Shown here: piece after piece, positions 21,732-31,421 of the stretch
Position numbering within the stretch: position 1 is the first letter of the stretch
Layout: the number at the start of each line of letters is the position of its first letter
NCBI GenBank assembly: GCA_905221605.1
Contig: CAJNDS010002193.1
Span: forward strand, 72,001-136,000
Source of the DNA: Symbiodinium natans
Lineage: Eukaryota > Sar > Dinophyceae > Suessiales > Symbiodiniaceae
Direction of reading: 5' to 3'
Length of the DNA: 64,000 bases
The notes under the pieces: model-generated
What the model was told of the DNA's origin: nothing
Databases searched by the model: none
What the model saw: the letters and a program-made list of their open reading frames with translations, nothing else
Program-made: the position numbers and the translations under genes

Positions 21732-23474
21732 TAAGGCAGCCCCCTTGTTTTGAGTTTAGGCGCAGCGCCCCAGTACAGGAAGGTAGCTTGAGATACCCAC
21801 GACCTCATATGCAGAAGGATTTAGGGTTTAGGGTTTGGGCTCTAGAGACACGCAAGACATGATGTTTTTGCCAGACTCAGGGGGCACGCTTCTTGGGGAG
21901 GTTCCTACACGAAGTAAGGATGATGGTCTTGTAAGGTTTAGGGTTTAGGGTTTCGGGAGAAGGATGATGGTAGTTTGGGGGCTATATTTCGGCGTCCCCT
22001 ATCTTGGGAAATACGAATCATCAAGCCACCGGGCTCCCCACAAAAAAGGAGCCCCAAAATAGTTCAGGGACGATCAGGGGACTGTTGAGGGTAACATCTG
22101 CAATTGAGTCCCTGACAGGGCACCTGAATGTAGAACACTGCATGACATTTTGTACGACCTGCCGCGTCTGTCTGATTTTGTGAAGGTTGGCCCCTGCTTT
22201 CAGGCGATTCCGGGGCTGCTGGCAGTCGGGAACGAAACCCTCAAAGCACCCAAGCCCTGCAGCCATTTTCCGTGGCATGGGATACTCCCCCGCAACTCCC
22301 GAACCCTACGTCCACCACCCCAGCCAGGCCTCGGACTGTCTGCATAAGAATGGAACGAAAGAGAAGAATATTCATAACATTCATGCTAAGGAAGAAGAAG
22401 AGCCAGGTGAAGGCCCTATAGTGCCTCCAACCCCGTCAACCCTGAACCCTATAGGCCCTATGGGCCAACCCAATCCCCCGAATCCCTGAACCCTACTATA
22501 GGGATCGGAATAACTACTAGAAGTATTCCCTTAGGGTCCCTTTGTGTAATTATACGACAACAACCCCCCAAAAAAGCCTATCCTGGCCCCTCTACTAAGC
22601 CCTGAGAAGAGGCTTTCGTTGAGTGATCGTCGTGCTTGTATATGACCCTGGGTCCGGCACTCAAGCGTGGCCAGCGGGGTGTTGGGGCGGTGAGGGGCTT
22701 AGGGGCTGAGGGTCGTTCTTCGGGCGTAGGCTTGTGGGTTGACAGTCGTAAGGCCAATTATGGGTTTACTTGTTGAGGAGAAGGATTACCCTAAACCCTA
22801 AACCCTAAACTCGAAACCCTAAACTCTAAACCCTAAACCCACGGTTTCAGGGGGTCTGAGGCTCTTGGGGCTGTGTTGTGTGTTTAGGTTTCGGGGTTTT
22901 GAGGTTTGTTGAGCCGGGCTGGTGACCTTGCACATGTCTTGCGCGGTCCTTACCGAAACACCGGGAGACCCTGCCCATCGCCGACATGTGCCTCAAGACC
23001 CTATGCCCTAAGCCCTAAACCCTAAACCCCAAACCCTCTAAACCCCAAAAACCCTAAACCTTCACCCTGAAGTAGACCCAAAACCCAAGAAACTAAAACC
23101 CCTGAAGTATGGGAAGAAAGGAGGGAGGGTTGGGTCTCTCTCGGGGCATAAAAGGGCGTTTTTCTGGGGCGACTTAGGGTTTAGAGGTTTAGAGTTTAGG
23201 GCCTGTTGCGGGTTTAGGGTTTAGGGTTTAGGGTTTAGGGTTCAGGGTTCAGGGTTCAGGGTCTAGGGTTGAGCTTTCTCCTAGCCGGGCTGATTGTGAG
23301 GCTCTGGGGAACTTGTTAAAAAGATTTGGGTTGAGTTGGGGACGAAGCTCTCCTTCAAAACTCTGCTTTCAAAACCCCAAACCCCAAACCCTAAACCCTA
23401 AACCCTAAACCCTAAACCCTAAACCCTAGACCCTAAACCCTAAATCCTAAATCCCCTAAACCACCTCATCCCAA

Positions 23475-23547
23475 GGGCTATGGAGGTGTGGGCTCGACCC
23501 ACGCCCGCCCCCTACGCGCGGCGCGATCCCGGCACGCATGGCGGCCA
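23475..23547 (+). other. Candidate 5' exon of gene 2
   Basis: A 73-bp GC-rich island with CCCTAAA on its left and TTTAGGG on its right, the same setting as the proven-by-frame exons. It has CAAG|G at its start and ACAG|GA at its end. One frame contains an ATG followed by AASTKQ. It could be a 5' untranslated or first coding exon. There is no homology support. Confidence 0.25.
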
Positions 23548-23735
23548 GCACAAAACAGGAGTTTTCGGGCTTGGGGTGCCGGGCTCTTTTTAGGGTTTAG
23601 GGTTTGGGGTTTAGGGTTTAGGGGGCTATTTGGGTGAAAGTTCATATCGGGGTCGGAAGAATTACGAATGCTATTCCCTTATGGCCCCTCTTTGTTTATC
23701 CTGAGAGGTAAAAGTGTGGGCATATGGGGGGGGGG

Positions 23736-23822
23736 GGTACCATTTTTTTGGTTATGGATTCCCTTATAAATAACCAACCCAAAAAAGGGTGCCCTTGTTG
23801 TAATATGGATACTGGGCTACCC
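23736..23822. mobile_element. Family M3 palindromic element
   Basis: GGTACCATTTTTTTGGTTAT, GGATTCCCTTATAAATAACC, AAAAAAGGGTGCCC, ATACTGGGCTACCC; clearly the same layout as 5384-5490. Confidence 0.55.
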
Positions 23823-23857
23823 AGTGTTGGGGCTATTTGCGTGTAAGTTAAGAAAAA

Positions 23858-23950
23858 GGGTCGGACGAATTACGAATGCTATTCCCTTAATGGCCCCTCT
23901 ATGTTTATACTCTAATAGCCCAAGACCCTATTCTAATGATTTAGGCCCCT
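23858..23950. mobile_element. Family M2 dispersed element
   Basis: GGGTCGGACGAATTACGAAT, CTATTCCCTTAATGGCCCC, CCTATTCTAATGATTTAGGC. It lies 200 bp from a truncated M2 copy at 23648-23700, with an M3 copy between them. Confidence 0.55.
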
Positions 23951-24640
23951 TAAGTTGCAGGGTTCGGGTATAGAAAGGGGTTTAGGGTTAGGGTTTAGGG
24001 TTTAGGGTACCCCTATTTTGGGAAATGCCCATGTGAGGGAGAGAAAGTCCAAGAGCCGGGACGCTGCGATCATGAGATACTCTTGGTTCCCTAACGAAAG
24101 GGCCACCGAAGTGTGCTCATTGATGAAGCCCTCAGCCCTAAACCCTGAACCCTGAACCCTGAACCCTGAACCCTAAACCCTAAACCCCAAACCCTAAACC
24201 CTAAACCCTAAACCTTAAACCCTAATTCCTAAACCACTAAAACCCCCACAGCCCCAAAGCGCGAAGTCCTTAGCCCTGAAACCCCAAACCCTACATGCTT
24301 CAACACGAAGCTCAAAATCCTAAGGCCCTAACCTTTAGGGTTTAGGGTTTAGGGTTTAGGTAGACAGTTCTTATCAAAGGGGCCACCCTGATAAGCGCGT
24401 GGCGGCTTAGCTTAGAGGGGTTGAAACACTACCCCAAACCCGAAACCCACCTAAGCCCGAAGCCCGAAGCCCTAACTAAACCCCAAGCCTTAAGCCCTAA
24501 GCCCAAAGCCCTAAGCCCTAAGCCCTGAGCCCTGAGCCCTGAGCCCTAAGCCCGAAGACCAACTCCTTCTACCTGAACCCCCGACACCCAAGTTGTAGAG
24601 GTTTAGGGGCTCGTAGGGGTTTAGGACAGAGGGTTGACAG

Positions 24641-24772
24641 GTTCATATGAAGCAGGGTTTATATTACTGTTATTGGTGAGTGTATATAAGGTTCCTTTTT
24701 AATACTGGTGAGTTTATATATTGGGTGTCCTTTTGGGGATACAAGAAATGTAAACCCTACTTCATATGGTTC
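24641..24772. mobile_element. Short terminal-inverted-repeat element M5
   Basis: The left end GTTCATATGAAGCAGGGTTT and the right end (reverse complement starting GAACCATATGAAGTAGGGTT) match over about 20 bases with two or three differences. The 132-bp body is AT-rich with an internal direct repeat of TGGTGAGT.TATATA. This is a MITE-like structure; no transposase is present. The inner end of the inverted repeat is a telomere heptamer. Confidence 0.6.
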
Positions 24773-25861
24773 AGGAGTCACTGTAGGGTTTAGGGAGGCT
24801 TAAAGTTTTGAAGCTCCAAAAGTTAACGCCCCTTCTCTGCTGGCCGCTGTGCTCGAGCCGGGAAGCAGTGCCAGTGCAAAGCTCTTGGGCCAGGCGCCCA
24901 GTTGCCCTAAACCCTAAACCCTGAATCCCAAACCCTAAACCCTCAACCTTCAACCCTTTAATCCTAAGCCCAAAACCCCGCACCCTGAACTTAACACCTA
25001 AACTGTAAGCCTTGGGCCCAAATCTGGAGAATTATAGTCTAAATACCTTTTAACCCCACAGCGCCCACCACAAGTCCTGAGCCCTTCCACCCTTAAAAAA
25101 GCCCTACACCCTGGCTCCCTTCCCCCCCCCCCCAACCCACCCCCAACAGTCGACCCAGCTGCAGGCGTGCAGGGCTCGCAAAGCCTGAGCCCTAAAACCC
25201 CATACGTAACCCTTCCTTGGGCCTCTATTGGGTGCCACAGTCGTTTGGCCAACAACCAGACTTGCGGTAAACACATGCGATGTTGGTGCATGGACTTTGA
25301 CAAATGGATTCCAGAGCGCTTTTTCCCTCAACCGGGATGCCCGTGAAGCAGACCACGCGTGCCCTCACAGCTTCACCAGATTTATCGTGCCCAAGACAAA
25401 GGGCCGTCACAAAGTTGAATGCAAGAAGCACAGACATCTTGAAGGGCTTCGTGTGAATCTGAAGACGTGGCATCATGTTGATGACCCACGCATTCGGGTC
25501 TGAGGTGAGCATGGTTGTGTGCCAATTTTGAGGCTGCAGCACGCGAGCAGCACTCTTGGCTTTGTGTGCTGTGTCCTACACCCTAAGTCCCAAACCCTAA
25601 AGAGCCCTTGAAGGTTTAGGGTTTAGGTCAATCTTGAGCCCGGATCCTCTCCCGTCCTTCAAAGGACTGAGGGTTTGTAGGGGCATGGTGGTGTGCGGGT
25701 GAAGCCTTAGGGGTTTTGGGGTTTCAGTCAGGGGTCTCGGGTTTAGGTTTAGAGGGTTCAGGGTTCAGGGTTCGGGGGCTTAGGACTAGAGAAGCTCTAG
25801 ACCCCTCAACCCTACACCTTGAGAACCCTAAAACCCTCAACCCTAGACCCCCTCAGCACAA

Positions 25862-25900
25862 CACCCCCCCCCCCCCCCCCCCCCCCCCCCACCCCCCCCA
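25862..25900. repeat. C run of about 31 with C-rich tail
   Basis: Homopolymer tract within the region between the genes; length may be unreliable in sequencing. Confidence 0.85.
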
Positions 25901-26640
25901 ACTTCACAACGCTGCCTCCTGCACTGAGGACTGGGCCATCCCATCGGAACCTTTGCACGACCTCTTTTTCCTCCTGACCTTGCTTCCGCCGGACAGCCCA
26001 GAACACCCCGAAACCCTAAACCCTAAACCCGAAGCCCTAAGCCCTAAACCCTAAACCCTGAACCCCAAACCCTAAACCCTAAACCCTAAACCCTGAACCC
26101 TAAACCGACCCTAAACCCTAAACCCTAAACCCTAAACTCTGAATCTAAGCCTTGAAGCCTAAACGGACAACTTCAGGTAAGGGGGGAGGGCATGGGAGTT
26201 AATCAAGTACGTAGACTTAAACATTTTCCGTTGAAGCGTTGAAGCTGTCAGGAGGGTTAGGGTTAAGGACATCCGCATCGCCCTTTTCCCACGGCGGGGG
26301 CCCAGTTTTCAGGTCTGTGGTTGTAGGTTTGGGGGGAAGTTGGTGGCTTTTGGAAGAGTTGCCCTGCCAAGCTAGGCACGTGCGCCACGTTGAGCTCCCA
26401 AACCCTCCTTGGAGGTTCATGGTACTTATTAACAAATTACAACTGAACTTACAATGGTACTTATAATCATATTTGGGCACTTAAGGGGCTTATAAGTACA
26501 GTTACAATTGGTTACTAACCCTACACCCTAAACCCTAAAACCTAAAACCTAAACCCTAAACCCTAAACCCTAAACCCTAAACCCTAGACCCTAGACCCTA
26601 GACCCTCGACCCTAAACCCGCCCCCCCCAAACCCTCCAGC

Positions 26641-26651
26641 CTCCTCAGATG
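26641..26651 (+). promoter_or_regulatory. Possible spliced-leader acceptor in front of the gene 2 start
   Basis: CTCCTCAG directly precedes the ATG. Dinoflagellate mRNAs receive a 22-nt leader by trans-splicing at an AG. This acceptor departs from the AG|G rule seen at nearly all internal acceptors, so it may instead be the leader site. It could equally be an ordinary acceptor after a 5' exon. Confidence 0.3.
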
Positions 26652-29600
26652 GCTTCCACCGGCCGCACCCTGACCATCGCGATGGGCGCCGCAGGCGGGG
26701 GGGTTTAGGGTTTAGGGTTCAGGGTTTAGGGTTTTGGGTTTAGGGTGTAGGGCTTAGGAGTTCCAAGGGTCCCAGAGACAAGCTTAGTCTAGGGGTCGGA
26801 ATAAATACTCATGGTACTTCCTTAGGGTCCCTGTAGAGTTGTACTTTTCTAAGAACCCCTCAAAACACTCTTCTAATCATTAAGATCCCGATTATGCGGC
26901 TTGGCCTTCTGTCCAAAGACGTGCTTTGCTTGCACGGGAAGTCAATAGGGTTTAGGGTTTAGGGTTTAGGGTTTAGGGTTTTAGGGAAGCCCTGAAGTTG
27001 GATCTTCGAGGTGTTCGAAGGTTCCAGCCGAGTTGCTTAGTTTTCCTGACGCAGGGTTTCCTCAAACCCGTAACCCAAAGCCCCCTAAGCCCCTAAGCCC
27101 TAAGCCAAAAACCCTAAACCCTAAACCCTAAACCCTAAACCCTAAACCCTAAACCCTAAACCCTAAACCCTAAACCCTAAACCCTAAACCCTAAACCCTA
27201 AACCCTAAACCCTAAACCCCAATTCCTATACCCTAAACCCTAAACCCTAAACGCCCTAAACCCGAAACCCTGAGCTCTCAACCTCAGTCCCAGGGCCCTC
27301 CAAGGATCCTGAGGTACATATACATGGTCTGATATTGGGGGTGTCCGAAATTAGGGTTTAGGGTTTAGGGTTTAGGGTTTAGGGTAAACCCTAAACCCTA
27401 AACCCTAAACCCTAAACCCTAAACCCTAAACCCTAAACCCTAAACCCTAAACCCTAAACCCTAAACCCTACACCCTATTTGGGCCTGTACTAAAAGGGAA
27501 TCCTGTTATTCAGGGGGATCCATTTTTTTCGTAAACCCCCATATCGTGGGTGCATAGACTAGAGAACTGGCCATCTATGAGCCCGGTTCCGCGGTTATGG
27601 GGGTCAGGCTGCATAGGGTCGCTTAAGAATGTTTAGGAGGCTTGCGGTATGGGTCTGGGCAAGCATAGGTGAACCGCATCCTTCTGCCTAAGCGTAGTTC
27701 TATGGGCCCTTAGTATGGTCCCTTACCTCCTTGAAAGGGTTCTGAAGCATGGGCCCTAAAGCCTAAACCTAAACCCTTCCCTAAACCGTAAACCGTAAAC
27801 CGTAAACCGTAAACCGTAAACCGTAAACCCAAAACCCAAAACCCATCTAAACCCTAAACCTAAACCCTAAACCCTAAACCCTGAACCCTAAACCCTAAAC
27901 CCTGAACCCTAAACCCTAAACCCTAAACCCTAAACCCTGAACCCTAAACCCTCAATCCTACATCCTAAACCCGAACCCTAAGCCCTAAACCCTAAACCCT
28001 AAACCCTAAACCCTAAACCCTAAACTCTAAACACTAAACCCTAAACCCTAAACTCAAGGCCTAGGCCGCCCCTACAGTGGGGTCCACTTGGGTGCTCAAA
28101 AAGTGCATATAGAAGAGTAGGGAAATTGGGTTTGGTCTGCCCCTGAGGCCCGAAGCATATCGATCCGAATACACAGATGGCGGAAAGGAAAATAGACCGG
28201 TCCAAGAGGCGGTGGCGTCGACAAAGCGGCCACGTGTGATGCAGTGGTGATTTGTTTTGGAATGGGAGTCTTCAAGGAAACTGTCTTGGGCACGCTCCGG
28301 AAGTGGGAGGCGGGCGCGGAGTTGGCTCGTCGGGCGCGTGCCGAAGGTGGATGTGGCTGGGGCAAGTTCGGAGGGTGAGCCCCTTCCCCCCTGTCCCCCG
28401 CACTTCTGCAGGGGGTCTTCTGCAGGGGGTCAAGGAACCCGTGGCAGCGACGTTGTCGCATTCGCCCAACTTGGCCATCGAGGCAGCGCATTGTAAACGC
28501 CGGGGCGATGACGAAGGAATTGGTCTTCACCAGCTGTTTGCGGGCAAACATCGAAGGGCTCGCTGCCAGGGACGCCCTGGAGAGCCAAAATGTGCAGGGT
28601 GTTTAGAACTCTCAACCCTAAACCCTCACCCTAAACATCCCTAAACCCAAAGCCCTAAACCCTAAACTCTAAACCCTAAACCCTCAACCCTAAACCCTAA
28701 ACCCTAAACCCTCAACCCTCAACCCCAAACCCTAAACCCTAAACCCTAAACCCTAAACCCTAAACCCTAAACCCTAAACCCTAAACCCTAAACCCTAAAC
28801 CCTAAACCCTAAACCCTAAACCCTAAACCTAAACCCTAAACCCTAAACCCTAAACCCTAAACCCCACTGGCGACCAGGCGCCGCCGCCCTCAGCAGCACA
28901 GCCTTCGTGGCACCCACCGCGGGGACAAAGAGCCTCCGCGCCTCCCGGGCTGGAGAGGTCGCGTGGAGACCTTACGGAGCCCCAACAAAGGAGGAGTTTA
29001 GGGTTTAGGGTTTGGGGTTGGGGGTTTAGGGCTTAGGGTTTAGGGCTGAGGGTTTAGGGTTTAGGGCTTAGGGTTTAGGGTTTAGGGTTGAGGGAATGAG
29101 GGAATTGGGTACCCTAGATATTCCCTCAAGGGGTATATATTACGGGGGATATTGGGAAACCTATTTCCCTATTCCTTACTCAGAACCAGTAGGTACGTCT
29201 ATGGTTGTGAATCCCAAGTTTTGCCTTAAGCCATTATGTGTGAAGGCACACAAAGAAAGAACATTCTAACCCTAAACCCTAAACCCTAAACCCTAAACCC
29301 TAAACCCTAAACCCTGAACCCTGAACCCTGAACCCTGAACCCTGAACCCTAAACCCTAAACCGCCCTCGCAGGTTGCCCCAGCCCAGACGGCCGACAGGG
29401 CCACCAGCAGCAGCGCCGGGCTCTCATCCCCCCACCGTTTGGGGATGTTCGGGGTGAAGGGATCGCAACCCAGAACCCGAAACCCGAAACCCGAAACCCT
29501 AAACCCTCTTTTCAGTATAGCATTTAAGCCCTATAGTCTTCGTGGGCAACGGTCATTTTTCGTGGGCAATGGCCATTCTTCGTGGGCAATGGGCATTTTT

Positions 29601-31421
29601 ATGGTCATTTCTTCGTGGGCAATCGTCAATGGTCACCGGGAAGTGGTCACCGGCCTTGGGCTTTAGGATTTAGGGCTTAGGGTTAGGGTTTAGGGTTTAG
29701 GGTTTAGGGTTTAGGGTTTAGGGTTTAGGATTTAGGGGCTACTGGCGCAGAGTGGGCCTTCGGCTTAGGGGTAATATGTTCGGCTGTGGCGGGATTCTTT
29801 GTGCGGGTGGGTGTTGGTCGAGAGAATGGCTTGACTCTTCACGCTCAGAATTGCTAAACCCTAAACCCTAAACCCTAAACCCTAAACCCTAAACCCTAAA
29901 CCCTAAACCCTAAACCCTAAACCCTAAACCCTAAACCCTAAACCCTAAACCTAAACCTAAACCCTAAACCCTAAACCCTAAACCCTAAACCCTAAACCCT
30001 AAACCCTAAACCCTAAACCCTAAACCCTAAACCCTAAACCCTAAACCCTAAACCCTAAACCCTAAACCCTAAACCCTAAACCCTAAACCCTAAACCTCCT
30101 AAGCCCTCTAAACACAAAGAACACCCTCGAGGCCTTGAGCGTCGGCTTGAGCGCTGCTTCCGTGTGCGCGCTAGGCGCCGCCGCCTCCAAGCGCTCTCAG
30201 GCCTGGAAGCGATGGGGGTTTTAGGTTTTTTTTTTTTGTTTTTTTTGGGGTTTCGGGTTTGGGGTTTAGGGTTTCGGGTTTGGGGTTTAGGGTTAGGGGG
30301 GTTTGGGGTTTAGGGTTTGGGGTTTAGGGTTTCGGGTTTGGGGTTTTGGGTTGCGTGTTTATAGGGTTGAGGGTTTAGGGTTAGGGGGGTTTGGGGTTTA
30401 GGGTTTGGGGTTTAGGGTTTCGGGTTTGGGGTTTCGGGTTTGGGGTCTTGGGTTGCGTGTTTATAGGGTTGAGGGCTTCGGGAATGGGTCTGTTGAGGGT
30501 CGCGTTAGACATGCTCATGAGTTTAAGGGGACCATCTTGGGAAATTCTTCAGGCTCCGCAATGAGGCCTTGTGTTTTTGTTCTGCAGTATTGTGTTTTTG
30601 TTTTTATGTTTCTTTTTTTTTTTTTTGGGGGGGGGGGGTGTAGAGTTTAGGGCTTAGGGATCAGGGTTTGGGGCTGGGTTTTTAGGGCTTTTCATTTCTG
30701 GTGGGTTCAGGGCTCGAGGTGGTTCAGAGGCTTGTGAGGCTTTGGGGATAGAAGGCTTCGGAGTTTAGGGTCGTTTATAGGATCCGCACTAGCTCCCCCC
30801 TTTGCTCTTCCTTTCATGATCCTCGGTTCGGCTGTCTTTACAGGGTTCTTCTGGATTCTGACTGCGAAGGTTCTGAGTTTCAGACTCTTGAGGATGCGTG
30901 AGCTTTAGCTCCCCACCACGCAGTGTAAATTTGCTAGATGCAGCTTTTAGCAAAACGCCTTCTAAGAGGATTCCAGTCTTAAGAGCGACTGGCTAGTAAA
31001 ACCCAAAACCCAAACCCTAAACCCCAACCCCTAGTTCCTAAACCCTGAACCCTGAACCCTAAGCCCCAAGCCCTCTCTTCAATGGGGTGGGTGGGTGAGG
31101 AATCAATGTTAGCAGATAATCCTGTGGCTGTTGTGGTCGGGTCCATGTGCAGGTGTTCCACGGTTTTCGGGTTAGGGCTTACGACCCCTAACCCTAACCC
31201 CTAACCCCTAACCCCTAACCCCTAACCCCTAACCCCTAACCCCTAACCGCTAACCCCTAACCCCTAAACCCTAAACCCTAAACCCTAAACCCTAAACCCT
31301 AAACCCTAAACCCGAAACCCTAAACCCAAAACCCTAAACCCCAAGCTAAAAAACCCAAGCGGGCTCCTCGAAAACAGAGCAGGCCAGCTTCGGCAGCTCC
31401 GCCGCCCGTGCTGTGGGCCTG
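26649..31421 (+). CDS. Gene 2 plastid-targeting presequence in five exons
   Basis: Exons 26649-26694, 28878-28957, 29373-29414, 30132-30200 and 31383-31421. The start reads [16 protein letters not shown], a short hydrophobic stretch. The next exon gives [13 protein letters not shown], then basic and hydroxylated residues, [32 protein letters not shown] and [14 protein letters not shown] hydrophobic segment followed by a phenylalanine motif (FVAP) and a Ser/Ala-rich part with a second hydrophobic stretch is the layout known for proteins entering secondary plastids of dinoflagellates. Donors are GC, GT, GC, GC and GC, acceptors AG|G except CAG|ATG at the start. The reading frame joins through all five exons and into 32705. 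Exon 4 and 5 borders are less sure. Confidence 0.7.

Larger units (their letters stand above)
21732..26648. other. Region between gene 1 stop and gene 2 presequence
   Basis: No LHC exon is recognised. It holds CCCTAAA arrays (22790-22840, 23380-23455, 24130-24230, 26010-26135, 26520-26610), TTTAGGG arrays (23160-23270, 23588-23628, 23985-24008, 24333-24360), M2, M3 and M5 elements, a C run of about 31 at 25862-25892, and a non-repetitive island at about 25000-25560 with no recognisable protein. The 3' end of gene 1 and the promoter of gene 2 must lie here or in a 5' intron, but no signal can be pinned down. Confidence 0.6.
26695..28877. repeat. Gene 2 intron: large, with telomeric arrays, M1, M2
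   Basis: GC donor. TTTAGGG at 26701-26755 and 26947-26985, M2 at 26792-26889, CCCTAAA at 27109-27285. The telomere-interrupted M1 lies at 27337-27540, a homogeneous CCGTAAA variant run at 27785-27825, and CCCTAAA at 27843-28055 and 28612-28864. Island 28075-28600 is unique, with open frames on both strands and no recognised protein. Confidence 0.75.

Noticed and set aside
22926-22992. Inverted GCACATGTC / GACATGTGC as a regulatory palindrome or exon
   Set aside because: Only nine bases each, no LHC-like frame, and the flanking arrays do not have exon-type polarity.
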